Of a stretch of DNA of 64,000 nt, positions 8,516-18,316 are shown in pieces. Each line of letters begins with the position of its first letter. The stretch's first letter is position 1. The notes beneath the pieces are model-generated. The model searched no databases. It saw nothing but the letters and a program-made list of their open reading frames with translations, and had not been told where the DNA came from. Location: assembly GCA_036732025.1 (NCBI GenBank), contig DAINDE010000013.1:17680-81679 (forward strand). Direction: 5' to 3'. Position numbers and translations under genes: made by a program. The stretch is from SSSZ01 sp036732025 (lineage in GTDB: Bacteria > Pseudomonadota > Gammaproteobacteria > Burkholderiales > Rhodocyclaceae).

Positions 8516-8547
8516 CGGCCGTCCCCGCAGCCTTCGCTCCCGCCGCC

Positions 8548-9438
8548 ATGACGTCCCCGCGCCCTTCCCTGCCCGGCATCGCCTTCGGCCTTGCCGCCTA
8601 CGGCATGTGGGGCTTCTTTCCCCTCTTCTTCCGCCAGCTCGCCCACCTGCCGCCCATGGACGTGCTGTGCAACCGGGCGGCCTGGGGCTTCCTCTTCGTC
8701 GGGCTGCTGCTCACCCTGCGCCGCGACTGGGGCAGGGCCCTGGCCGTCTTCCGCACCCCCCGCCACCTGGTCATGCTTGCCCTGGCCGCCCTCCTGGTGG
8801 GCAGCAACTGGCTGGTCTTCCTGTGGGCGGTGGCCAACGGGCAGGTGGTGGCCTCCAGCCTGGGCTATTTCCTGACGCCCCTGGTCAACGTCCTTCTCGG
8901 CCTGGCCGTCCTCAAGGAGCGCCTGAACCGCCTGGAGTGGCTTGCAGTGGCCCTGGCGGTGGCGGCGGTGGCCAACGAGATGCTGTTCCTGGGCAGCCTG
9001 CCCTGGGTTTCCCTGGTGCTCGCCGGCACCTTCGGCTTCTACGGCCTGGTGCGCAAGCAGGTGCCGGTGGATGCCGTCTCCGGCCTGTGGCTGGAGACCC
9101 TCGCCATGCTGCTCCCCTGTGGCCTCTACGCCGGATGGATGGCCGCGCAGGGCCACGCCGTGTTCACCGGCCACGACGACCGGACGGCGCTGCTCCTCGC
9201 CCTGGCCGGGGTGCTCACCGCCCTGCCCCTCATGGCCTTCGCCGCCGCCGCCCGCCGCCTGGACCTGGCCACGGTGGGCATGCTCATGTACATCAACCCC
9301 ACCTTGCAGTTCCTCACCGCCGTCTGGCTCTTCGGCGAACCCCTGCAGGCGGCTCGGCTGGTCACCTTCGCGCTCATCTGGCTGGGCCTGTTCGCCTTCA
9401 GCTGGAGCGCCTGGGGCAAGGTGCGCCAACAGGAATGA
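8548..9438 (+). CDS. rarD: EamA-family permease, RarD type
   Basis: Predicted 296-aa inner-membrane protein with about ten transmembrane helices made of two EamA repeats. The opening GIAFGLAAYGMWGFFPLFF and blocks LVGSNWLVFLWAVANGQVV and SLGYFLTPLVNVLLGL are characteristic of RarD proteins, named after a chloramphenicol-sensitivity phenotype in other bacteria; their substrate is uncertain. The frame stays open upstream into the DUF599 gene, but the ATG at 8548 gives the family N-terminus. Its stop overlaps the next start as ATGA. Confidence 0.85.
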   Translation: MTSPRPSLPGIAFGLAAYGMWGFFPLFFRQLAHLPPMDVLCNRAAWGFLFVGLLLTLRRDWGRALAVFRTPRHLVMLALAALLVGSNWLVFLWAVANGQVVASSLGYFLTPLVNVLLGLAVLKERLNRLEWLAVALAVAAVANEMLFLGSLPWVSLVLAGTFGFYGLVRKQVPVDAVSGLWLETLAMLLPCGLYAGWMAAQGHAVFTGHDDRTALLLALAGVLTALPLMAFAAAARRLDLATVGMLMYINPTLQFLTAVWLFGEPLQAARLVTFALIWLGLFAFSWSAWGKVRQQE

Positions 9439-10790
9439 TCGCGGCGATGCCCCGCTCCCTGCTCTACGCCATCGTCTTCATCGAGGGCTTCTGCTCCCTG
9501 GGGGCCGAAGTCATCGCCCTGCGCCGCCTGGTGCCGGAGGTGGGCAGTTCCATCGTCGTCACCGCCCCCACCATCGGCCTCTTCCTCCTCGCCCTGGCCC
9601 TGGGCTATGCCGCCGGCGGGCGGGTGGCGGGCGATTTCCGGCGGGTGGTGGCGCGCAACTTCCTGGTGGCGGCCCTGCTGGCCGGCACCGGCCTGGCGGG
9701 GCCCACGGTGACGGGCCTGTTCGCCCACCTGCAACCGGCGGCCATGGCCTACCTGGTCTTCATCGGCGGCATCCTCTGCCCCCTGGCCTGGCTGCTCGGC
9801 CAGACGGTGCCCATCCTCACCAACCTCATGGGCCACGCGCGGGCCGGAGAAGCCAGCGGCACCGCCCTCTACTGGTCAACTCTCGGCTCCTTCCTGGGCT
9901 CCCTCGGCCTGTCGCTGCTGGTCATGCAATGGCTGGGCGTCTCGGCGGCGGTGTTCGCCTGCGCCCTGCTGCTGGCGGCGGGCGCCGTGGTGCTGCACGG
10001 CCGGCGGCCGGCGGCGGCGCTGTCGGCGGTGGCGGTCGCCGGCCTGGCGGCCTGGATCAACCTCGCCCCCCAGGCGACGACGCAAACCGCCTACGCCGAC
10101 TACGCGGTGGTGCCGGTGGAATTGCCCGGCCAGGCGCATCCCCGGGCCTTCCGGGTCAACAATTCCACCGCCTCCCTCCTCGACGACGGCACGCCGCCCC
10201 GCTACGCGCTCTACATCCGCCACCTGCGGCGGGTGCTGCTGGAAGATCTGGGCTTCAAGGGCAAGGAGATCCTGGTCCTCGGCGCCGGCGGCTTCACCCT
10301 TTCCCACCGGGAGCCGGACAACCGCTACACCTACGTGGATATCGACCCGGCCATCCGCGCCATCGCCGAAAAGGAATTCCTCAAGGAACCGATCCGCGGC
10401 GACTTCGTCGTAGACGACGCCCGCCGCTTCGTGGCCGCCACCGACCGCCGTTTCGACGCGGTGGTGGTGGATGTCTTCAGTTCCCATACGTCCATTCCCA
10501 GCCATCTGGTGACCCGGGAGTTCTGGCGCGACGCCCGCCGGGCGCTCACCGCCGACGGCGTCCTCCTCGCCAACCTGATCCTCGACCCGCGCCTGGAAAC
10601 CCCCTACGCCCGCAACCTGCTCGCCACCATCGAGAACGTATTCGGCCGCTGCGCGGTCGAAGTTCTGCACCGGGACAGGCCCCTGGCCAATGTCGAGGTC
10701 ATCTGTTTCGCCAGCAGCCGGCCGCAAGCCGCCCGCCTCTATGCCGACGAACTGAACCCCGCCGACGTCGATCTGGCGCGCTCGCGCTGA
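9435..10790 (+). CDS. Membrane-anchored spermidine-synthase-like protein
   Basis: Predicted 451-aa protein. The N-terminal half (about residues 5-215) has six or seven hydrophobic helices; the C-terminal half is a Rossmann methyltransferase/aminopropyltransferase fold with the SAM-type loop LVLGAGGFT (about 279-287) and acidic strand end YTYVDIDPAIRAIAEKEF. At the position of the catalytic block of true spermidine synthases it reads VVVDVFSSHTSIPSHL, so polyamine synthesis is doubtful and the substrate is unknown. It starts by a 4-base ATGA overlap with rarD; a second Met at 9447 is an alternative start. Family assignment is good, function unassigned. Confidence 0.75.
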   Translation: MIAAMPRSLLYAIVFIEGFCSLGAEVIALRRLVPEVGSSIVVTAPTIGLFLLALALGYAAGGRVAGDFRRVVARNFLVAALLAGTGLAGPTVTGLFAHLQPAAMAYLVFIGGILCPLAWLLGQTVPILTNLMGHARAGEASGTALYWSTLGSFLGSLGLSLLVMQWLGVSAAVFACALLLAAGAVVLHGRRPAAALSAVAVAGLAAWINLAPQATTQTAYADYAVVPVELPGQAHPRAFRVNNSTASLLDDGTPPRYALYIRHLRRVLLEDLGFKGKEILVLGAGGFTLSHREPDNRYTYVDIDPAIRAIAEKEFLKEPIRGDFVVDDARRFVAATDRRFDAVVVDVFSSHTSIPSHLVTREFWRDARRALTADGVLLANLILDPRLETPYARNLLATIENVFGRCAVEVLHRDRPLANVEVICFASSRPQAARLYADELNPADVDLARSR

Positions 10791-10904
10791 GGACGGCCAC
10801 AGCCGACCGCAGCGACGTTCCCAGCGACCATCCGTCCCCCTGCGCGTCGACACCGCTCCGCCGGTGCTAACATGAACATGGATATGGCAGGAGGATGGAA
10901 CGGA

Positions 10905-12806
10905 ATGCAGTTGCTGCTCCCCGAGCGCTACGCCGAACTGAAGGCCACCGGCCGGCTGCCCTCGCCGCGGGGGGTGGCCGTGGCCATCATCCGGCTCCTG
11001 CAGCGGGACGAATTTCCGGTGGGCGAACTGGTGCGCCTGGTGCAATCGGACCCGGCCATATCCGGCCGCCTCCTGAAATACGCCAACGCCGCCGCCTTTG
11101 GCCGCTCGCGGCCGGTGGTCTCGTTGCACCGGGCCATCGTCGCCCTAGGCTCCTTCCGCGTGCGCGACCTGGTAATCGGCTTCTCGGTGCTGCAGTCCAA
11201 CCGCAGCGGCGACTGCAAGGGCTTCGACTACAACGGCTTCTGGAGCCGCTCCCTGGCCACCGCCATCGCCTGCCAGGACCTGGCCCGCTTCGCCCAGATC
11301 GCCGGCGAGGAAAATTTCACCATCGGCCTCCTCTGCGGGGTCGGCGAACTGGGCCTGGCCACCCTCTACCCGGACGACTACGCGGCGGTGCTCGCCACCT
11401 CTCCCGATCGCCTGGCCTTGCTGGCCAACGAGGAGGAACGCTTCGGTTTCGACCACCGCACCCTGGGCGCCAGCATGCTCGCCGAATGGGGACTGCCGGA
11501 CATCCTCATCCGCGCCACCTATCACCACGAACTGCCCGAGGAATCGGGCCTGGCCGACGGCTCGCGGCTGCAAACCATCTCCCTCACGCTGCATTTCGCC
11601 CGGGCCCTGGCCGAGATGTGCACCGCCGACGACAAGTCGCGCTGGAGCCTGCTGCCGCCCCTGGTCAATCGCTCCGCCCGCCTGGGCATCGACCCGGCCA
11701 CCCTGGGCGGCATGGTGGACGGCATCGTCGCCCGCTGGCGGGACTGGGGCGCCATGCTCCAGGTGCGCACCCAGGACGTGCCACCCTTCGCCGAGCTGCT
11801 CGCCGCCAGCCCGCCCCATTCCCTGGCCGCCACTGCCGACATGGGGGCGGCCCAGCCCGCCCTCATGCTCATCGCGCCCGCAACCCCGGCCACCGACGAA
11901 CTGGTGGACCTGCTGACCGGCCAGGGCTACCGGCCGGCCATGGAGCACAACCCCGACGAGGCCCTGGCCAGGGCCTTGGAAGCGCCGCCGGCGATGATCG
12001 TGGTGGACCTGGAGCTGTCCGGCCTGGACACCGCCGAATGCTGCCACGCCTTGCGCCAGGACCCGCTGGGCAGCACGACCTACGTTCTCGCCATCGCCGC
12101 TCCGGACCAGGAAGGAGCCGCCATGGCCGTCCTCGAGGCGGGCGCCGACGATGTGCTGCTCAAGCCCATCACCGCCCAGAATCTGCGCCTGCGCCTCAAT
12201 CTCGCCCGCCGCATGCTGCACTTGCGCCAGGAGATGCTGCGGGAGCGCCAGGGCGTGGTCCGTTCCGCCGGCGAATTCGCCGACGCCCACCGGCGCCTCA
12301 TCCAGGTGGCCCTCACCGACCCGCTCACCCAGTTGCCCAACCGCCGCCACGGCCTCGATTACCTCAACACGGAATGGGAAACCGCCCGGGCCAACAACCT
12401 GCCCCTTTCCCTGATGATGCTCGACATCGACCATTTCAAGCAGGTCAACGACACCTGGGGCCATGCCGCCGGCGACGCCGTGCTGCGCCGTCTCGCCGAC
12501 CTGCTGCGCGCCATCTCCCGGGCCGAGGACCTGGTCTTCCGCTACGGCGGCGAGGAATTCGCCGTGGTCCTGCCCGGCGCCGACCTGGCCACGGCGGTCA
12601 AGGTGGCGGAGCGCATCCGCCGGCTCATCTCGGTGGAAACCTTCGAATGGGAAGAGTGGATCATCCCGGTCACCGTCAGCCTGGGGGTCGCCTCGGTAAC
12701 GCCGGCGCTCGGCGACAGCCACGCCCTGGTGGAAGCCGCCGACGCCGCCCTCTACCAGTCCAAGGAAGGCGGACGCAACCGGGTCACCGCCGCCCGCAGC
12801 AACTGA
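10905..12806 (+). CDS. HDOD-receiver-GGDEF signalling protein
   Basis: Predicted 633-aa cytosolic protein with three modules: HDOD (about residues 10-210; LLKYANAAAFG, VSLHRAIVALG), a receiver-like domain (about 300-425) and a GGDEF domain (about 460-630). The cyclase loop is GGEEF (548-552) with an intact RxxD inhibitory site RAED five residues before it, so c-di-GMP synthesis with feedback control is expected. The receiver keeps the phospho-acceptor Asp (MIVVDLEL) and the Lys (LLKPI), but its first strand (LMLIAPATPA) lacks the usual acidic pair, so phosphorylation is doubtful. The start at 10905 is chosen because AGGAGG sits 10 bases upstream; ATGs at 10872-10884 have no such site. Confidence 0.88.
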   Translation: MQLLLPERYAELKATGRLPSPRGVAVAIIRLLQRDEFPVGELVRLVQSDPAISGRLLKYANAAAFGRSRPVVSLHRAIVALGSFRVRDLVIGFSVLQSNRSGDCKGFDYNGFWSRSLATAIACQDLARFAQIAGEENFTIGLLCGVGELGLATLYPDDYAAVLATSPDRLALLANEEERFGFDHRTLGASMLAEWGLPDILIRATYHHELPEESGLADGSRLQTISLTLHFARALAEMCTADDKSRWSLLPPLVNRSARLGIDPATLGGMVDGIVARWRDWGAMLQVRTQDVPPFAELLAASPPHSLAATADMGAAQPALMLIAPATPATDELVDLLTGQGYRPAMEHNPDEALARALEAPPAMIVVDLELSGLDTAECCHALRQDPLGSTTYVLAIAAPDQEGAAMAVLEAGADDVLLKPITAQNLRLRLNLARRMLHLRQEMLRERQGVVRSAGEFADAHRRLIQVALTDPLTQLPNRRHGLDYLNTEWETARANNLPLSLMMLDIDHFKQVNDTWGHAAGDAVLRRLADLLRAISRAEDLVFRYGGEEFAVVLPGADLATAVKVAERIRRLISVETFEWEEWIIPVTVSLGVASVTPALGDSHALVEAADAALYQSKEGGRNRVTAARSN

Positions 12807-13541
12807 TCAGCCCCGGCGGCGCCGCGCCTCGTAGAGGCAAACCCCCGCCGCCACCGAGACGTTGAGGCTCTCCACCGCCCCGTGCATGGGGATATGTACG
12901 AGCTGGTCGCAGTTTTCCCGGGTCAGGCGGCGCATTCCCTCCCCCTCGGCCCCCAGCACCCAGGCCGTGGCGGCCGGCCAGGTGGCCTCGTACAGGCTCT
13001 CCTTGGCCTCGCCGGCGGTACCGACCACCCAGATCTCCCGTTCCTGCAGTTCCCGCAGGGTGCGCGCCAGATTGGTGACCATCACGTAGGGCACCGTCTC
13101 GGCGGCGCCGCTGGCCGTCTTCACCGCCACCTCGGTGAGACCGACCGCCCGGTCCTTGGGCGCCACCACGGCGTGCACGCCGGCGGCGTCGGCCACCCGC
13201 AGGCAGGCCCCCAGGTTGCGGGGATCGGTGACGCCGTCGAGGACGAGCAGGAAGGCCGGCTCCTCCAGGGTGTCCAGCACGTCGTCGAGGCGCGCCACCT
13301 GGCGCCCGCCTTCGACCCGCGCCACCACGCCCTGGTGGCGCCCGCCCGGCACCATGCCGTCCAGGCGCTTGCCCTCGGTGGCTACCACCTTCACCCCCTG
13401 CAGCTCGGCGTGGCGCAACAGGTCCCGGGCCCGGGCATCCTGGCGGCCGGCGTCGATGAGGATTTCGTTCACCGCCTCCGGATCGTGGCGCAGCTTGGCG
13501 ATGATGGCGTGGAAGCCGTAGATGAGGCGGGAGGAAGACAT
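12807..13541 (-). CDS. rlmB: 23S rRNA (guanosine-2'-O-)-methyltransferase RlmB
   Basis: Predicted 244-aa SPOUT-class enzyme methylating the 2'-O of G2251 in the 23S rRNA P-loop. N-terminal SpoU substrate-binding domain (residues 1-75, LIYGFHAIIAKLRHDPEAV), then the knotted catalytic domain with DGVTDPRNLGACLR, VLGAEGEGMRRLTRENCD and IPMHGAVESLNVSVAAGVCLYEARR. The start at 13541 matches the usual MSSSRLIYGFHA opening. It lies downstream of rnr in the same direction (42 bases apart), the common rnr-rlmB pair. Its stop abuts the stop of the convergent HDOD-GGDEF gene with no spacer. Confidence 0.95.
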   Translation of the reverse strand: MSSSRLIYGFHAIIAKLRHDPEAVNEILIDAGRQDARARDLLRHAELQGVKVVATEGKRLDGMVPGGRHQGVVARVEGGRQVARLDDVLDTLEEPAFLLVLDGVTDPRNLGACLRVADAAGVHAVVAPKDRAVGLTEVAVKTASGAAETVPYVMVTNLARTLRELQEREIWVVGTAGEAKESLYEATWPAATAWVLGAEGEGMRRLTRENCDQLVHIPMHGAVESLNVSVAAGVCLYEARRRRG

Positions 13542-13583
13542 GCGCTGGCGATCCGTTGACGAAAGCGGCGAGTCTACCACCCG

Positions 13584-16019
13584 CTAGCCGCGCTTGCGGG
13601 TCGTCGTCCGGGCGGAGGCTTTCCCGCTACCCCCCTGCTTTCGGGATCCCGCCGATTTGCCGGTGGCTGCCTTCTTCTTGCCGCTGGCTGCCTTCTTCGC
13701 CGGAGCGGGCTTCCTGGCCGGTTCGGCTTTTTTCGGGGCTGCCGCCTTCGTCTTGGTCGCCTTCGTCTTTTCCGGGGCCGTCGCGGGCAGCACCGGAGCA
13801 GCCGCAGGCCGCCGCGGCCCCCGGCTACCGCTCGCCGCCTCCGGCGGCGCCAGCACGAAGTCGATCTTGTTGGTCTCCAGGTCCGCCCGTACCAGCTTGA
13901 CCCGCACCCGGTCGCCGAGGCGGAAACGCTGGCCGGTACGCTCGCCCAGCATCTGGTGCTTGATGGGATCGAACTGGAAGTAGTCCTCGCCCAGTTCGGA
14001 GACATGCACCAGCCCTTCCACGTACACCGTATCCAGGGCGACGAAGATGCCGAAGGCGGTGACGGCGGAGATGGTGCCGGTGAAGATCTCGCCGATGCGC
14101 TCCTTCATGAAATAGCACTTGAGCCAGTTTTCCACGTCCCGGGTGGCCTCGTCGGCCCGCCGCTCGGTGGCGGAGCAGTGCAGGCCGATGTCCTCCCAGG
14201 TGCCCACCGGGCGGTACTTGCCGCCGGCCAGAACGGCCTTGATGGCGCGGTGCACCAGGAGATCCGGGTAGCGCCGGATGGGCGAGGTGAAGTGGGTGTA
14301 GTGCTCGTAGGCCAGGCCGAAATGGCCGACGTTGTCCGGGCTGTACATGGCCTGCTTCAGCGACCGCAGCATCACCGTCTGCAGGAGCTGGAAATCGGGC
14401 CGCTGCTTGACCTTTTCCAGCAGGGCGCCGTAGTCCTTGGCGTGGGGATCGTCGCCGCCTCCCAGGGCGAGGCCGAATTCGGCCAGGAAGGAGCGCAGGT
14501 TCTTCAGCTTTTCCGCCGACGGCCCTTCATGGATGCGGTAGAGACAGGTCTGCTGGTGCTGGGCGAGGAAATCCGAGGCGCAGACGTTGGCCGCCAGCAT
14601 GCATTCCTCGATCAGGCGGTGGGCGTCGTTGCGCACCACGGGCACGATGTTCTCGATCTTGCCCTGATCGTTGAACAGCATCTGCGTCTCGGTGGTCTCG
14701 AAATCGATGGCACCCCGCTGGCCCCGGGCCTTGTGCAGGATCTGGTAGAGCTTGTAGAGGTTTTGGAGGTGGGGCTGCAGGGCGACATGTACGTCGCCCT
14801 CGGGCTTCGCCGCCCCGGACAGCCAGTTCCACACCTGGGTGTAGGTCAAGCGCGCCTTGGACTGGAAGACCGCCGGGTAGAACCGGTAGGCGCCGATCTT
14901 GCCGGCGGCGCTGATGGACATGTCGCAGACCATGGCCAGGCGTTCCACCTCCGGGTTGAGGGAGCAGATGCCGTTGGAGAGCTTCTCCGGCAGCATGGGG
15001 ATGACCCGGCGCGGGAAATAGACGGAATTGCCCCGCTCCATGGCCTCCTTGTCCAGGGCCATGCCCGGCTTGACGTAGTGGGAGACGTCGGCAATGGCCA
15101 CCACCAGCCGCCAGCCGCGGCCTTTCTTCTCGCAGAAGACGGCGTCGTCGAAATCCCGCGCCGTCTCGCCGTCGATGGTCACCAGGGGCAGGTCGCGGAT
15201 GTCCTCGCGGCCCTGGAGATCGGTCTTCCTCACCTTGAGCGGGGTGGCCTTGTTCTCTTCCAGGGCGGCCTTGGAGAACTCGAAGGGCAGGTCGTGCTTC
15301 CTGAGCGCGATCTCGATCTCCATGCCCGGGTCGGCGTAATTGCCGAGCACCTCGGTAATACGGCCGATGGGCTGGGAGAACTTGCTGGGCTGCTCGATGA
15401 TGTCCACCATCACCACCTGGCCGGAAACCGGCTTGACCTTCGCCTTTTTCTCCGGCGGCACCAGGATGTCCTGGGTGATGCGGCGGTTCTCCGGCACCAC
15501 GAAGACGACGCCGTGCTCGACGAAGACACGCCCCACCACCCGCGTGTTCGCGCGCTCGGTGACCTCGACGATGCTGCCTTCCGGACGGCCCTTGCGGTCG
15601 ATGCCGGTGACGCGCACCAGGGCGCGGTCGCCGTGCAGCACCTTGCCCATCTGGTGCTGGTCCAGGAAGATGTCCGGGCTGCCGTCGTCGGGGATGAAGA
15701 AACCGTAACCGTCCGGGTGGCCCTGCACCTTGCCCGGCACCAGGCTCGCCCGCTCCGGCAGGATGTAGGCGCCCTTCCGGTTCCTCAGCAGCTGGCCTTC
15801 GCGCTCCATGGCGCCGAGGCGGCGCTGGAACATCTCCCGCTCATGGCGGTCGATATCCATCAGGGCGGCCAGTTCGTCGAAACTGACCGGCCTGCCCTCG
15901 TCTTCCAGGATCTGCATGATGAACTCCCGGGAGGGCAGCGGCAGTTCGTAGCGGGCCGCTTCCCGTTCCAGGAAGGGATCGCGGCGACGGGTCTTGGACA
16001 GCTTGTTCTTTGTTGACAT
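13584..16019 (-). CDS. rnr: Ribonuclease R
   Basis: Predicted 811-aa 3'-5' exoribonuclease that degrades structured RNA. Order: N-terminal helix-turn-helix-like region, two cold-shock domains, the RNB catalytic domain with TIDGETARDFDDAVF (metal-binding aspartates) and an S1 domain (GTISAVTAFGIFVALDTVYVEGLVHVSELGEDYF, about residues 645-725). The last 80 or so residues are a Lys/Ala/Pro-rich tail of low complexity, as in many RNase R proteins, here long. It is transcribed towards rlmB. Its start codon overlaps the -35 box of the divergent tRNA-Leu promoter. Confidence 0.96.
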   Translation of the reverse strand: MSTKNKLSKTRRRDPFLEREAARYELPLPSREFIMQILEDEGRPVSFDELAALMDIDRHEREMFQRRLGAMEREGQLLRNRKGAYILPERASLVPGKVQGHPDGYGFFIPDDGSPDIFLDQHQMGKVLHGDRALVRVTGIDRKGRPEGSIVEVTERANTRVVGRVFVEHGVVFVVPENRRITQDILVPPEKKAKVKPVSGQVVMVDIIEQPSKFSQPIGRITEVLGNYADPGMEIEIALRKHDLPFEFSKAALEENKATPLKVRKTDLQGREDIRDLPLVTIDGETARDFDDAVFCEKKGRGWRLVVAIADVSHYVKPGMALDKEAMERGNSVYFPRRVIPMLPEKLSNGICSLNPEVERLAMVCDMSISAAGKIGAYRFYPAVFQSKARLTYTQVWNWLSGAAKPEGDVHVALQPHLQNLYKLYQILHKARGQRGAIDFETTETQMLFNDQGKIENIVPVVRNDAHRLIEECMLAANVCASDFLAQHQQTCLYRIHEGPSAEKLKNLRSFLAEFGLALGGGDDPHAKDYGALLEKVKQRPDFQLLQTVMLRSLKQAMYSPDNVGHFGLAYEHYTHFTSPIRRYPDLLVHRAIKAVLAGGKYRPVGTWEDIGLHCSATERRADEATRDVENWLKCYFMKERIGEIFTGTISAVTAFGIFVALDTVYVEGLVHVSELGEDYFQFDPIKHQMLGERTGQRFRLGDRVRVKLVRADLETNKIDFVLAPPEAASGSRGPRRPAAAPVLPATAPEKTKATKTKAAAPKKAEPARKPAPAKKAASGKKKAATGKSAGSRKQGGSGKASARTTTRKRG

Positions 16020-16040
16020 CCTTGTTCTTTCCTTTACAAT
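16013..16040 (+). promoter_or_regulatory. Near-consensus sigma-70 promoter of tRNA-Leu
   Basis: Perfect -35 TTGACA (16013-16018), 16-base spacer and -10 TACAAT (16035-16040). The mature tRNA begins 19 bases after the -10. The -35 box overlaps the start codon of the divergent rnr gene (16017-16019 on the minus strand). Confidence 0.88.
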
Positions 16041-16058
16041 GCGCAGCTCTTCGCACCT

Positions 16059-16143
<85 letters not shown>

Positions 16144-16152
16144 AATTCTGAG

Positions 16153-16178
16153 AAAGCCGGCTTCCCGCCGGCTTTTTC
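16153..16178 (+). terminator. Rho-independent terminator of tRNA-Leu
   Basis: Stem AAAGCCGGC / GCCGGCTTT with loop TTCCC followed by a T run. It begins 10 bases after the tRNA 3' end. Confidence 0.88.
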
Positions 16179-16280
16179 TATTTCGCCCCGCCGCTTTCCC
16201 CGGAAAAGCCGTCCGGCAAGGCATTCAGCCCGCATGATACCATCACCGCCGAGGCGGGCCGTGGCGTAGAATCGGCGCCC

Positions 16281-16859
16281 ATGAAGCGACGGAACTTCCT
16301 GCTGCTGATTCCCGGCCTGCCGCTCTCCACGGCCCTTGCCGCCCCTGCCGGCGCCCCCTCCCTGCCCGAGGAGGATGTGGAGACGGTTTACGACAACGGC
16401 ATCTACCGGGGCAGTTTCCGCTTTGCCATCCCCGTCGCCCCCCGCGTCGCCTGGGCGGTCCTCACGGATTTCGACCACATGGCCGAATTCGTGCCCAACG
16501 TGGAGAGCAGCCACATCGCCAGCCGCGATGGCCGGATCATCCACGTGGTCCAGCGCGGCCGACTGGAATTCGGCCCCTTCACCTTCCGCTTCGAATCGGA
16601 ACGCCGCATCGAAATGCGCCCGGAGGAAGGCGTCATCCTGGCCCGGGCCGTCGCCGGCACGACCAGGCACATGCAGAGCGAAATGCACGTCAGCGCCGAT
16701 GGCAACGGCACCGTCCTCGACTACCAGGTGGAAATGATCCCCGACCGCTGGATTCCCTCCAGCGTCGGGGTCAGCTTCATGCGCCACGAACTGGCCGAGC
16801 AGTTCTCGGCCATCGCCCGGGAAATGGTGCGCCGGCAGCAGGGGCAGCGTCCCCGCTAG
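16281..16859 (+). CDS. Secreted SRPBCC-fold protein
   Basis: Predicted 192-aa protein with an N-terminal signal peptide (MKRRNFLLLIPGLPLSTALAA, cleavage near residue 21), then a helix-grip lipid-binding-like domain (about 35-185). FRFAIPVAPRVAWAVLTDFDHMAEFVPNVESS is typical of the SRPBCC/polyketide-cyclase-like superfamily. It is probably periplasmic and may bind a hydrophobic ligand; no catalytic residues can be assigned. It is a single-gene unit. Its TAG stop codon lies within the left CTAG flank of the MITE-like element that follows, so the insertion may have supplied or preserved the stop. Confidence 0.75.
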   Translation: MKRRNFLLLIPGLPLSTALAAPAGAPSLPEEDVETVYDNGIYRGSFRFAIPVAPRVAWAVLTDFDHMAEFVPNVESSHIASRDGRIIHVVQRGRLEFGPFTFRFESERRIEMRPEEGVILARAVAGTTRHMQSEMHVSADGNGTVLDYQVEMIPDRWIPSSVGVSFMRHELAEQFSAIAREMVRRQQGQRPR

Positions 16860-16997
16860 CCCGGATATTTCATGAGTATCGCGGATGCCGGCGCCGTCAT
16901 CGGCCCGATCCGGCGCCGGGTACCCGCGCTCCGAAATGCCGTATTGGTCGGCTATGCGGTAGCGCAAAGCCGGCGGCTCATGAGATTTCCGGACTAG
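16856..16997. mobile_element. MITE-like element with CTAG flanks
   Basis: A 134-base segment (16860-16993) has terminal inverted repeats CCCGGATATTTCATGAG (16860-16876) and CTCATGAGATTTCCGGA (16977-16993), matching at 14 of 17 positions. It is flanked by direct copies of CTAG at 16856-16859 and 16994-16997, as expected for a target-site duplication. The interior has no gene but contains a further hairpin (CCGGCGCC near 16888, GGCGCCGG near 16911). The size, repeats and lack of coding fit a miniature inverted-repeat transposable element mobilised by a transposase elsewhere. It fills the spacer between the SRPBCC gene and purA. Confidence 0.65.
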
Positions 16998-17002
16998 TGC
17001 CC

Positions 17003-18310
<1,308 letters not shown>

Positions 18311-18316
18311 GTTCTC

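Noticed and set aside
13956..16016. A 686-codon plus-strand open frame
   Set aside because: It is antisense to rnr, which is complete and intact.
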